A stretch of DNA of 46,535 bases, taken from Microvirga sp. KLBC 81 (GTDB lineage: Bacteria > Pseudomonadota > Alphaproteobacteria > Rhizobiales > Beijerinckiaceae). Made by a program: the position numbers and the translations under genes. Position 1 is the first letter of the stretch; the number at the start of each line of letters is the position of its first letter. The notes under the pieces were generated by a model. It saw nothing but the letters and a program-made list of their open reading frames with translations, searched no databases and was not told the DNA's origin. Of this stretch, positions 8,399 to 16,551 are shown one piece after another. The DNA is taken from the NCBI RefSeq assembly GCF_003075415.1, contig NZ_QDAH01000046.1, positions 1-46,535 of the forward strand. The letters run 5' to 3'.

Positions 8399-9106
8399 AT
8401 GACAACGACCCGCCGCTTTCTGCTTGCCCCGTCCTTTGCCCGTCTCATCCTGAGGGAGCGCGGCGGCACGAGGCGGATCGAAGGCTATTTCCCGGAACGG
8501 GATGGCCGGATCTCCTACGTGCTCCTGGATGACCGCAAGAGCGTTCTCATCCTCAGATATCGCCACCAGAACGGCTTTTCCGAAGAACGCACTGAGGTGC
8601 CCCAATCGCACGCGGAGGCTTTGCTCGACGTGACAGCCGGCGAGATCGACTACGTCCGCACCAGGCTTTCCGTCGGCAGCAGGGACGTTTTTGTCGACCA
8701 GTTCATCAGGCCCAACCCTTTGCATCTGGTGACGACCGAGTTTGAGAGCGAGGCCGAGGCGCGGGATTTTTACCCGCTGCCGTGGTTCGGCCCTGAGGTC
8801 ACTTCCGATCGCCGCTACAGCTACCCGGCATTGGCCGTGAATGGGATGCCTGGCACAAGGGTGGCTGAGCCCTCCGACGCAGCTTTGGGCAACCTGCTCG
8901 ACTCTTTGGAGAACAGGTTCGCTGACGTGCGGCCTCCGCAACGCGCCCCGATTAGCCAGCCCGCTCCCAGACAGGCTGGCCTTGCGGCGCCCCAGCCGTT
9001 ATCGGGCGGTTTGCGTCCTGATGGGAGCCGCCAGCTGCATCAGGCCAATCTCGATGACGTTCAGGCAGCCATGATGCGGGAGATGGAACGGGCTCTGCTG
9101 AACTAG
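8399..9106 (+). CDS. CYTH-like domain protein
   Basis: A 235-residue protein. Residues 3-150 follow the CYTH (triphosphate tunnel) fold. They run from TRRFLLAPSF through YVLLDDRKSVLILRYRH and VFVDQFIRP to a strand EFESEAEARDF and the closing segment WFGPEVTSDRRYSYPALA, which is characteristic of the group. The usual ExExK metal/phosphate motif at the N-terminus is missing (TTRRF), so it may bind rather than hydrolyse triphosphates. The last 80 residues are Pro/Gln-rich and unassigned. No ribosome binding site precedes the ATG. A short 57-codon frame from 8229 ends in TGA overlapping it, which could provide coupling. Confidence 0.6.
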   Translation: MTTTRRFLLAPSFARLILRERGGTRRIEGYFPERDGRISYVLLDDRKSVLILRYRHQNGFSEERTEVPQSHAEALLDVTAGEIDYVRTRLSVGSRDVFVDQFIRPNPLHLVTTEFESEAEARDFYPLPWFGPEVTSDRRYSYPALAVNGMPGTRVAEPSDAALGNLLDSLENRFADVRPPQRAPISQPAPRQAGLAAPQPLSGGLRPDGSRQLHQANLDDVQAAMMREMERALLN

Positions 9107-9116
9107 CGGCCCTACT

Positions 9117-9990
9117 AGATCCTCGGACGCTTACACGGACGCATATCCTGCGGCCTTGAGGTCGTTCCAGCATTCCTGCGGCTGGAACAGGTTGCAGATG
9201 TCGCCGAGGGTGCGCCAGAGCGCGTCAAAGGTGCGGGCTTGCGCGGCTTTCTCGCTCTTATGGACCGCCAGGTTGTCGAGGATCACCACGTCGCCTTGGC
9301 CCAGGGTGGGCGCCAGCTGCGTCTCGATGTAGGGGGCAAAGGCCGAGCGGGTGATCGGGCCATCGATCGTCCAGGGCGCGCTCATGCGGAGCCGCTGGCC
9401 TTTGCGAGAGCGCCCGCGCAGGCGCGTCATCTTGGTGTTGACGTACGTCTCCTCGAGGAAGATCAGCCGGTGCGGCTGCTCGCGCATGCGGGCCTGACGC
9501 CGGCCTCTCCAGACCCGGCGCTCATCCCGCACGTCGGCGCGTACGCATTCCGCGGCCATCTGGTGTTTTTTTATACGTGAAGCCGTGTCGGCACAGCAGA
9601 CGTGAGAGAGCCGCCGGGGCGGCGATGCTCCCCTGCTCCTCGAGCAGCCGCACCGCGAGTTCGGGCATGGTGATGGCGGGCTGGGCCTCCCCGCATGTAG
9701 CAGAAATGCCTCATAGGAGGCCAGCTTCCTGCCTCCAGGCGGGCGGCCCTGGCGGACCGGAGCCGGCGAACCGGACTGGCGCTGCAGCAGTTTGATGGCC
9801 CAGCTGTCGCTGGCCCCAAAATGGCGTGCCGCCGCCCGGCAGGAGTGGCCGGCTTCCACAACCGCCACCACGCGCACCCGCAGATCGAGAGAGTAGCTCT
9901 GGGTCATGATCCACCTCCTGGCCTCAGAAGGGCATCACACCTCCGGCCCGGAGGGAAGCCTTTGAATCCGCGTTTCCATCCGAGGCTCTA
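9117..9990. mobile_element. Decayed IS630-family element with both ends
   Basis: The element is bounded by TA dinucleotides (9117-9118 and 9989-9990), the target signature of IS630. Its inverted ends are GATCCTCGGACG on the left and, read inward from the right, GAGCCTCGGATG. It is about 870 bases long. It encodes a transposase that is frameshifted and has lost two coding segments, so it cannot move on its own. Confidence 0.75.
9131..9907 (-). pseudogene. IS630 transposase, degenerate
   Basis: The N-terminal helix-turn-helix region is intact (QSYSLDLRVRVVAVVEAG, then SCRAAARHFGASDSWAIKL). The reading then shifts frame between about 9570 and 9760 and returns at KKHQMAAEC. The first catalytic Asp is changed to Glu (FLEETYVNT). 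About 20 residues are missing before PWTIDGP. The block carrying the last catalytic acid (the usual NPIE region) is deleted between KAAQA and TFDALWR. The second Asp remains (VILDNLAVHK). Inactive beyond doubt. Confidence 0.85.
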
Positions 9991-10053
9991 GGCACAGACA
10001 AACCGGCTCACAATTCACTCTGGATCTGTTGCGGCGATCCAAGTGCTGTCCTG

Positions 10054-10069
10054 TTAACGTGCGGTTAAC
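10054..10069 (+). promoter_or_regulatory. CtrA-type binding site
   Basis: TTAA, seven bases, then TTAAC: an exact match to the full CtrA box TTAA-N7-TTAAC of alphaproteobacteria. It lies 71 bases upstream of the small gene at 10140. This points to cell-cycle control of that gene. Confidence 0.55.
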
Positions 10070-10139
10070 CATGCTGGAAGATCCTCATCATGGGACCGAT
10101 GATCGGTCTATGGCTTGGTCCTCCCACTGACGAGCGCTT

Positions 10140-10502
10140 ATGACATCCGTAATCTCCGCCGCAGAAATGAACGATAAACTCAGCACGATTGAGCGTGTCT
10201 TGTCCGGTATCGAGAGGGGGGGTGGAGCAATTCACCTGCGTGATTTGACAGCGCTTCTCGTCGAGACGATCAGCATGCTCGAACGCGATCCAGGACTTGA
10301 GGTCGCCGCTGACGATCTTTATGCCGCTGCCGAAAGGTTCGTGCGCGACAGTCACGTGGGCTCCCAGCCTCCTGCCAGGAAGCAGCGCCTCCTCACCGAG
10401 GCCCACATGCGATTTCACCGCCGGCTGAAGGGTAATGTGGAACGATGCGAATTGGACGACCAGCGGGGATGTCGTGAATCCATTACTCTGCGTGCCGCTT
10501 GA
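10140..10502 (+). CDS. Hypothetical protein behind a CtrA box
   Basis: A 120-residue, cytoplasmic, largely helical protein (MNDKLSTIERVLSGIER, LTALLVETISMLERDP, AADDLYAAAERFVRD). The first 85 residues look ordered and the last 25 do not. Only the CtrA-type site upstream hints at a role. The ATG at 10140 has a poor ribosome binding site. The family is not recognised. Confidence 0.5.
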   Translation: MTSVISAAEMNDKLSTIERVLSGIERGGGAIHLRDLTALLVETISMLERDPGLEVAADDLYAAAERFVRDSHVGSQPPARKQRLLTEAHMRFHRRLKGNVERCELDDQRGCRESITLRAA

Positions 10503-10631
10503 CGGCTATCTGTTCGTTCTTCCCATCGCGGCACGGTAAGCCAGGCCTGCTCGGCCATGTGTCTACCCAGGCCTGAAGACGGCATGTCGCGGAGCAACGC
10601 TTGGCTCCGTTTCTCCAACTTTAGCCACGAT

Positions 10632-10740
10632 TTGCGACAGAGCCCAAATGGCGCCTGGATGAGGTCCTGATCAGCATTGCGGGCAAGAGACACTGGCTCT
10701 GGCGGGCCGTCGGTCAGGAAGTCTACGTGCTCGACGAAAT
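10632..10740 (+). pseudogene. IS6-type transposase fragment with an IS6-like end
   Basis: From 10649 the plus strand reads WRLDEVLISIAGKRHWLWRA, then V-G-Q-E-V-Y-V-L-D-E-I. This is the central catalytic segment (with the first Asp) of a DDE transposase of the IS6 group. It lacks its N-terminus and is cut off at the stop of the amidase. Directly before it lies TTTGCGACAGAGCC (10632-10645), which matches an IS6 terminal repeat read outward. The fragment marks the left edge of the catabolic block. Confidence 0.7.
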
Positions 10741-12131
10741 CATATTGCCGGCTTCAGTGAAGACCAATTCGTTGCCCGCTCATAAGCGGCCGCCACTCTC
10801 AGTAACAATGCCTCATCAAAGGCACGCCCAATCAACTGCATCGATAAAGGTAAAGAGCTTTTCGAGAGGCCAGACATAACGGAAATCGCCGGGTGTCCCG
10901 TCACGTTAAAAGGCGTCCGCGCCTGCCGTACATTGGCCGGAGCCTCTTGGGGCTGGGTTGGGAATGCTGCAGCAGGATCCAGCGCATTTGCTGCCAGCAG
11001 TACGTCGACGTCTCGAAATACATCATCGACCGCGGATATGAGCTGGTTTCGGCGACGCTGAGCAGCGACATAGTGACCTGCAGAGATGAAGGCGCCCACC
11101 ATGAGTCTTCGGCGGGCGGCCTGTCCATAATCGCCTGGTCGCTCTTTCAGCCACTTGGAATGAATAGACCATGCCTCACTGTGAAGAATAACCCTGTTTA
11201 CGGCTGCGAACTCCTTGAGGCTCGGCAATTGTACGTCGCGAACGTCAGCGCCTAGATTTCGCAATACCCCGGCAGCGTCATCAAGGGCAGCGGTCACTTC
11301 AGGGTCGGCCTCCAGATCTGTCTCATGAAAATTCCGCACGAAGCCTACTCGGACTCCGTTGATGCCACGTTCGAGATCGTTGTCGAAGCACGTTCTGGGC
11401 GCGGCAACACTGGAGGGATCGGCTGGATCGTGGCCAACTATGGCCCCGAGCAGCATTGCGACGTCAGCAACGTTGCGCGCCATTGGTCCGACGCTGTCGA
11501 GCGTGAACGACAGGGGGAAAACCCCTTGTCGAGACACCAAGCCGTACGTTGGCTTTAGTCCGACAACGCCGCATGCTGCCGATGGATGACGGACTGAACC
11601 ACCGGTATCAGTGCCGAGCGCCAGAGGAAACAGCCCCGCCGCAAGCCCTGCCCCCGATCCGGATGAGGAGCCGCCGGGCTGATGATCTAGGTTCCAGGGA
11701 CTGCGAGCTGGCGGAAAGGGCAGATCGAAAGACGGTCCCCCAAATGCGAATTCCCAGGTCGCCAGCTTGCCTAAGATCACCATCCCACACTGCCTCAACC
11801 TTTTTACGACGTAAGCATCAGCAGCTGGAGTGTTCTCAAGCAGGATTTTGGAATGGCAAGTCGTTGGCAGTCCAGCCACATCGATAATGTCCTTAATCGC
11901 AATCGGCAGGCCGTGCAGCGGGCCGCGCGACCGGCCATGGCTCATTTCCTGCTCGGCGAAACGAGCCTGAGCCATGGCCATTTCCACATCAAGACATGTG
12001 AACGCATTGATCTTGGAGTCGACAGCTTCGATACGCTGAAGCAGCGATTGCAGCAGTTCGACCGGCGAAAGACGGCGCGCACGAAAGGCGTCGGATATCT
12101 CGGTGGCAGAAAGCCAGTAGGGCTGTTTCAT
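10740..12131 (-). CDS. Amidase-signature hydrolase (paralogue A)
   Basis: A 463-residue amidase-signature enzyme, which hydrolyses a C-N amide bond. The Ser-cisSer-Lys triad is visible: Lys80 (AIKDIID), Ser155 in PGGSSSG and the nucleophile Ser179 in DTGGSVR. The spacing matches the family. The start at 12131 overlaps the stop of the small upstream gene (ATGA), the arrangement of GatC-GatA and AtzG-AtzE pairs. It is very close to the amidase at 37920 (both have GGPSFDLP and NPWNLDH- or SPWNLDH-type segments), so the two are duplicates. The context of allantoinase-fold enzymes and importers suggests a carbamoyl or cyclic-amide breakdown intermediate as substrate. It is the last gene of the minus-strand operon beginning at 18847. 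Confidence 0.9.
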   Translation of the reverse strand: MKQPYWLSATEISDAFRARRLSPVELLQSLLQRIEAVDSKINAFTCLDVEMAMAQARFAEQEMSHGRSRGPLHGLPIAIKDIIDVAGLPTTCHSKILLENTPAADAYVVKRLRQCGMVILGKLATWEFAFGGPSFDLPFPPARSPWNLDHQPGGSSSGSGAGLAAGLFPLALGTDTGGSVRHPSAACGVVGLKPTYGLVSRQGVFPLSFTLDSVGPMARNVADVAMLLGAIVGHDPADPSSVAAPRTCFDNDLERGINGVRVGFVRNFHETDLEADPEVTAALDDAAGVLRNLGADVRDVQLPSLKEFAAVNRVILHSEAWSIHSKWLKERPGDYGQAARRRLMVGAFISAGHYVAAQRRRNQLISAVDDVFRDVDVLLAANALDPAAAFPTQPQEAPANVRQARTPFNVTGHPAISVMSGLSKSSLPLSMQLIGRAFDEALLLRVAAAYERATNWSSLKPAI

Positions 12132-12328
12132 CGGCTGTCTCGCACTCGCATCGGGGGCCACGGTTCCACGTCAGGATTCATCATTAGATCCGTAAACTGC
12201 GCCACGAGGTGTGCGGCATCTTGAACCGCGAGCGCCACGTCAGCAGGAAATTCTTCCAGCGCTTTCTGCAGGCCGGCCAGCTGCGCCATCACCTTGACGG
12301 TTTCGTCTGAAGACAAATCTTGGTTCAT
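12128..12328 (-). CDS. AtzG/GatC-like small amidase partner
   Basis: A 66-residue helical protein (LQKALEEFPADVALAVQDAA, then MNPDVEPWPPMRV). It overlaps the start of the amidase by four bases. Its core (a helix, F-P-x-D-V, a helix, a Pro-rich end) resembles the small protein at 37705, which precedes the close amidase paralogue. GatC stabilises GatA, and AtzG does the same for the amidase AtzE of cyanuric acid breakdown. I infer the same role here: a small subunit that completes and stabilises the amidase. Similarity is by size, pattern and position, not by a strong motif. Confidence 0.6.
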   Translation of the reverse strand: MNQDLSSDETVKVMAQLAGLQKALEEFPADVALAVQDAAHLVAQFTDLMMNPDVEPWPPMRVRDSR

Positions 12329-12453
12329 GATAGAACTACAGGTTCTTGTTGCTAACGATAGTTGTTAAGAGCCCGGCAACGGCAAGGCTCCAGTCAGGTG
12401 CGATCGCCGGAGTTGCAAGGATATCTGTGCGACGCGGGATGCCGATCATCGCG

Positions 12454-13767
12454 TCAGCGCCGGATTAGAGAATCGAAATCGGGGGAGCTGAGAATGCCCC
12501 AGACAGTAGCGGCCGCGGCGAGTATTTTGCCGTCATTGTAGCGTGGGCCGACGAGTTGAAGACCCATGGGCAACCCTGACACCTCCAGGAGCGGCAGTGT
12601 GATACAAGGGACATGCAGCAACGTCCACATGCCATTGAAGATCGGATCTCCGGCGAAAGACAGGCCCTCGGGAGCGATGCCCGTCGCGGCCGGGGTAATT
12701 ACCGCATCGAACGGCGCTGCGGCCCTGTCGAACTCCATTCGCAGCAATGCGGCACGGTCTAGTGCAGAGAGCAGCAACCTGTCCTGAGTCCGTTCCATAC
12801 GGGCGCGAATACCGGGTGAGAGCAGATGTGGCACGGTGCGCTGGAGATTCAAAAATGCGACGCGCCCCTCCGCACGCATGATCCACTCCTTGAGATCGTT
12901 CACATCCGCAAAGGCTTCCCCAAGATCGAGTTCGGTCAGAGCGGCGCCAGCGGATTGCAATGCCGCTACGGCCGCCTCAAAGGCGGCCTGCATCCCGGCT
13001 GTGGCGCGACCCCAATATGGAGTCCGGCACCACGCGAGTTTGACGGAATGGAGTGGTGGCGGCGGTGGAAGGGATTCATCTGAAACCTCGAATACTTCGG
13101 TGATCAGAGCGAGGTCTTCCAAGGAGCGTGCGTACCAACCAATGGTGTCAAGGCTGGAAGAGAAACGCTTAGCCCCCTCGGTGCTCACGGTTCCGAACGT
13201 CGGCTTCATCCCAAAGATTCCGCAGAACGACGCCGGGCGAATGAGAGAGCCTCCTGTCTGGGTCCCGAGAGCCAATGGGATCATCTGGTCCGCAACGGCG
13301 GCCGCCGAACCGCTGGAGGACCCGCCGGGTGTCCGCGATAGGTCACGGGGATTGCGGGTCACAGCATTGCGCCCGTGCGCCGCGAACTCAATCGTCTCTG
13401 TCTTTCCGAGCACAATGGCGCCCGCTGCCCTCAATATTGCAACACAGGCGGCGTCCTGTCCCGGTCTGAATCCTTTATAGATAATAGAATTATGCTCCGT
13501 CGGGAGATCCGCGGTGTCAATCACGTCCTTAACGCCGATCGGTATGCCATGCAGCGGCCCGAGCGGTCCGTCACCCAGCAGCAGCGCCTTGTCCGCATTC
13601 CGCGCCTCGGCCAGCGCTCCCTCGGCGTTCACGGATGCGAACGCACGGACGGCCGGTTCACGCTCGGCTATGCGGGCAAGACACGCACGAACAAGGTCCT
13701 CGCTTGTGAGCGATCCTTCCGCAATAGCGGCTCTTGCCTCGGTGAGCGTCAGACGATTGGGTTGCAT
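12454..13767 (-). CDS. Amidase-signature hydrolase (paralogue B)
   Basis: A 437-residue amidase with the triad Lys80 (GVKDVID), Ser150 (PGGSSSG) and Ser174 (TQTGGSL). It is shorter than the other three amidases here and diverges in the substrate-binding C-terminal half (APEGLSFAGDPIFNGMWTLL). It has no small partner gene directly upstream: 146 bases separate it from DUF4387, and 125 bases separate it from the small gene that follows. It sits in the minus-strand operon with the AtuA-like pair and two PuuE-like enzymes. It probably acts on another amide of the same pathway; the substrate is unknown. Confidence 0.88.
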   Translation of the reverse strand: MQPNRLTLTEARAAIAEGSLTSEDLVRACLARIAEREPAVRAFASVNAEGALAEARNADKALLLGDGPLGPLHGIPIGVKDVIDTADLPTEHNSIIYKGFRPGQDAACVAILRAAGAIVLGKTETIEFAAHGRNAVTRNPRDLSRTPGGSSSGSAAAVADQMIPLALGTQTGGSLIRPASFCGIFGMKPTFGTVSTEGAKRFSSSLDTIGWYARSLEDLALITEVFEVSDESLPPPPPLHSVKLAWCRTPYWGRATAGMQAAFEAAVAALQSAGAALTELDLGEAFADVNDLKEWIMRAEGRVAFLNLQRTVPHLLSPGIRARMERTQDRLLLSALDRAALLRMEFDRAAAPFDAVITPAATGIAPEGLSFAGDPIFNGMWTLLHVPCITLPLLEVSGLPMGLQLVGPRYNDGKILAAAATVWGILSSPDFDSLIRR

Positions 13768-13913
13768 AACTGGTCCAATTGTGCAGAAGGTGAAAAGGAT
13801 TTGATGGACTGGGAGGTCTCTGGTGCTCCTTGGTGGGCATGCCTATGCAGAGCATATGCGCTGTGCTGAGGTTCTGCTTGCTAGCTGGATTGGCTCGGCG
13901 TTCCAGTCAGGTC

Positions 13914-14237
13914 TCACGTGTTGCCAGGAAGCGGAATGTCTACGTCCAATAATGGGGCATGCTGTTGGGCACCATAGATGTCGGTATCGCCAACATCGCC
14001 TGATGGAATGCGTCGGGGTATCGTCGCCTTGAAGGCATTGCCGGCAGGGTAGGGTGTGAACAGCACCTCACCTTCGGAAATGCCGTAAAGCTTGGCAAAG
14101 AGCTTGGCATTCAACACGCCTGTGGCAGCGACTTTCTCGAATAGTTCCCGCGACCCAAAAACGATGTCGATGGTGAGCTCGAACGGCCCGGCATTCTTGC
14201 TTTTGCAGACCGTTGCAATGTCGGCGATGCGAGCCAT
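13914..14237 (-). CDS. DUF4387 protein
   Basis: A 107-residue protein of the DUF4387 type. It shows RIADIATVCKSKNAGPFELT, DIVFGSRELFEKV and LNAKLFAKLYGIS, a pattern seen in proteins encoded next to, or fused to, AtuA/DUF1446 proteins. Its ATG shares one base with the TGA of the AtuA-like gene (TGATG), so it is tightly coupled. It may be a second subunit of the same enzyme. No catalytic residues are established for the family. Confidence 0.8.
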   Translation of the reverse strand: MARIADIATVCKSKNAGPFELTIDIVFGSRELFEKVAATGVLNAKLFAKLYGISEGEVLFTPYPAGNAFKATIPRRIPSGDVGDTDIYGAQQHAPLLDVDIPLPGNT

Positions 14238-15604
14238 CAGATAACCTCATACTCGATTGGAAACAGTTCGCACGGGTCTTTCGGACTGACTGTGTGGAAG
14301 ATGCTGAATCTATAGAGCGGCTCCATTTCAATGTCCGAGGGCGAGAAGGGAAATGCCATATTGCCTTCTCGGCAAAGTCGGCCCGGAAAGTCCGTGTGTA
14401 GCAAGGAGACTCGTGCGAATGCGAGCACAGCGTTGGCGATCTCCTGGGTGTCGGCGAGCGCCTCGACGAGAATCCCCAATTCATGGCTATTGATGGACTT
14501 CACAGGCTCCATCTCGCCCATAACGCCCGACTTTCCGTATACGCGGAATACCAGCCGGTATCTGTCCGGAGTAAGACCGAAGCCGCTGACTTTCTCATCA
14601 ACTGCCTTTCGAACCGAGTCAAGAAACTCGTCAAATCTTCCGATCAGCATCGGATCACGGGTGCCGCAGATTGTCATCGCGCGGAAGCCGACCAGTTCAG
14701 TGCCCTCAAGTTTCACAGTGTAAGGCATTGAGCGCCAACGCATGCCGGAGATCTTGACGGCACGATCGCTGACAGCCTCAAACACGCAATCGGTCGTGTC
14801 CAGAATACCTCCTGGTTCGACATGCACGCAGGGGCTCGAATTCTCATGGAGGCTGTGGTTCGCGACTGAGAGCGGTGTGCAGCGGCGGATCGGGTTTAGG
14901 GGCTCTGCCTCAACGGAGTCATCCCTCACTGTGACGATAAGGCAGTCGTGACCCTTCGGCAGCGAAGGAGTGGCACCGCATTCCAGCATTTTGCCCGCGT
15001 ACCAGGATGGGGCAGGGGGAAGACCCGCGCGGATAGCCGCTCCTGCCCAAGGCGCTGGGTCGCTCGTGCGACCGCCCAAGATGACCTGAGCGCCGTTGTC
15101 GAGCGCACGCATGTAAGGTTCCGGCCCCATCATTCCAACAATGCGCGTCGCCCGGGATATGGACTCGGCCGTGATGTTCGGTGCGTTTCGAAGCGGGCGC
15201 ATGTTGCCGTCTTCGAAGAAGCGCAACACGGTATCTTTCCGTAGTTCAGACTGAATAACCGCCATTTTAAAGTGGTGGCCTTCCTCCCGCGCGAGTTCCC
15301 GCACGATCTCCACCACCGTCGCCAGGTGAGGAGCCCCACCCGCGCCACCACAACTGCCGATGACAAGGGGGATCCGGTGAGCGAGCGCGCCGCGAAGCAT
15401 GAGCGCAATGTCTCGCTTCATTGCGAAGCGCGAGTTCAGTGTCTTACCAGAGCCGAGATAATAGGGCCCTGGATCCGTGCTCCCACCGTCGACACCGATG
15501 AGGTGCGGATCGCGCTGAAGACCGGCCTTTAGGGACGCCTCGGGAAACCCGTAGCCCAGAAGGCCGCTGGTTGATATCATTCTAAACTCAGTCAAGGAGC
15601 GCAT
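14237..15604 (-). CDS. AtuA-like (DUF1446) protein
   Basis: A 455-residue cytoplasmic protein of the AtuA/DUF1446 family. Landmarks are GLLGYGFPEASL at the N-terminus, GVDGGSTDPGPYYLGSG, IGSCGGAGGAPHL, ILGGRTSDPAPWAG and FRVYGKSGVMGEMEP. The founding member is in acyclic terpene (citronellol) catabolism in Pseudomonas, but the reaction is not established. Most genomic copies are with DUF4387, as here. The placement among amidases and allantoinase-fold enzymes, rather than terpenoid genes, is a clue that family members act more widely. It overlaps the end of the PuuE-like gene upstream by 13 bases. The start at 15604 gives the usual family N-terminus. Confidence 0.85.
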   Translation of the reverse strand: MRSLTEFRMISTSGLLGYGFPEASLKAGLQRDPHLIGVDGGSTDPGPYYLGSGKTLNSRFAMKRDIALMLRGALAHRIPLVIGSCGGAGGAPHLATVVEIVRELAREEGHHFKMAVIQSELRKDTVLRFFEDGNMRPLRNAPNITAESISRATRIVGMMGPEPYMRALDNGAQVILGGRTSDPAPWAGAAIRAGLPPAPSWYAGKMLECGATPSLPKGHDCLIVTVRDDSVEAEPLNPIRRCTPLSVANHSLHENSSPCVHVEPGGILDTTDCVFEAVSDRAVKISGMRWRSMPYTVKLEGTELVGFRAMTICGTRDPMLIGRFDEFLDSVRKAVDEKVSGFGLTPDRYRLVFRVYGKSGVMGEMEPVKSINSHELGILVEALADTQEIANAVLAFARVSLLHTDFPGRLCREGNMAFPFSPSDIEMEPLYRFSIFHTVSPKDPCELFPIEYEVI

Positions 15605-16551
15605 CTCCCATTCTTCGATTTTCGTGCGTCCTGCAATTGTCGCTCGGCGTGCTTCGCGACCTCAGCGGCATTCGCGAACCAAACGTCTCGGGTCTGTGCG
15701 ATCCTTTCCATCGCCTCCACTACGTAAGCGACACGATGCGGCATTCCGGATAACCAAGGATGCAGATGGAGGCCGAAGAACCTGCCCGATCCGGATTTTG
15801 CAGCATCGTCGGAAAGGGTTTCGACGACGTCGTCGATAATCTTCGGAAACCGTGGTGACAGGACGCGGCGATGCCACATCAACTGGATGTCATCCCACTC
15901 TGCCTGGTTTGGAATGGACACGATCTCGGGCCCGACGCTACCAGGACCGGCGTTCATCAGGTACGGCTGATCGTCATTGGGCCAATCAGCCAGATAGGTC
16001 AGGCCTGCTTCGGCAAGCAGCGCCGGGGTGCGGGTGGACTCTGAGTAGTCCTGACCAATCCACCCTTCAGGCTTGGTACCAGTGACACTGGTAATAGCGT
16101 CGATCGACGTTTGAATGAACGAGCGCTCCTCATCCTCGTTGAGCTGGCTTGTCAGCATTCGCGTCGCGTCATGCCCGTGCGCAGCGAATTCATAGCCTCG
16201 GCCCAGCAACTGCTCAACAAGGTACGGATACCGATCAAGAGCAGAGACATTGGCAGCCACTGTGACTTTCAACGGCAGCCTGTCCAATGCTTCGAGTAGC
16301 CGGAAGATACCAATTCTGTTGCCGTACTCCCGTAACGTATACGTGCGATAGTCTGGCCGAAAGTCTCCGTAATGATCGCGGAACCGGGGATCACGCATGG
16401 TGCCCGGTTCGGGCAGAAGGTCCCAGTGCTCCAGATACAGAAATACGGTTGCGGCCAAGCGCGCATTGCCTGGCCAAATCAGCGGCGGGCGATTGATGAT
16501 CGGTGAGAACGGATAGAGCTGATGATCCATTCCCGGTTTGGGTTCGGTCAT
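15592..16551 (-). CDS. PuuE-like polysaccharide-deacetylase-fold enzyme (copy 1)
   Basis: A 319-residue member of the polysaccharide deacetylase fold in the metal-independent allantoinase (PuuE) branch. Signatures shared by all four copies in this window are REYGNRIG, AAHGHDATRM, PEGWIGQDYS, DWPNDDQPY and LHPWLSGMPHR. Known PuuE opens the allantoin ring hydrolytically; other members act on hydantoins or N-acyl groups. The NodB-type Asp-Asp metal site is replaced, as in PuuE. The start at 16551 overlaps the preceding stop (ATGA). The next copy lies immediately upstream in the same operon, so a two-enzyme or hetero-oligomer role is possible. Which ring it opens cannot be told. Confidence 0.82.
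   Translation of the reverse strand: MTEPKPGMDHQLYPFSPIINRPPLIWPGNARLAATVFLYLEHWDLLPEPGTMRDPRFRDHYGDFRPDYRTYTLREYGNRIGIFRLLEALDRLPLKVTVAANVSALDRYPYLVEQLLGRGYEFAAHGHDATRMLTSQLNEDEERSFIQTSIDAITSVTGTKPEGWIGQDYSESTRTPALLAEAGLTYLADWPNDDQPYLMNAGPGSVGPEIVSIPNQAEWDDIQLMWHRRVLSPRFPKIIDDVVETLSDDAAKSGSGRFFGLHLHPWLSGMPHRVAYVVEAMERIAQTRDVWFANAAEVAKHAERQLQDARKSKNGRCAP

Noticed and set aside
8229..8402. 57-codon frame with a plausible ribosome binding site that overlaps the CYTH-like start
   Set aside because: The encoded sequence has many Cys and Arg residues in no pattern and does not look like a protein; it was only noted as possible coupling leader.
10415..10693. 92-codon minus-strand frame between the CtrA-linked gene and the amidase
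   Set aside because: It reads antisense through the IS6 fragment. A short stretch resembles the sequence near 3300-3360 (both contain GATTTGCGA-type words), but this is probably shared IS-end sequence.
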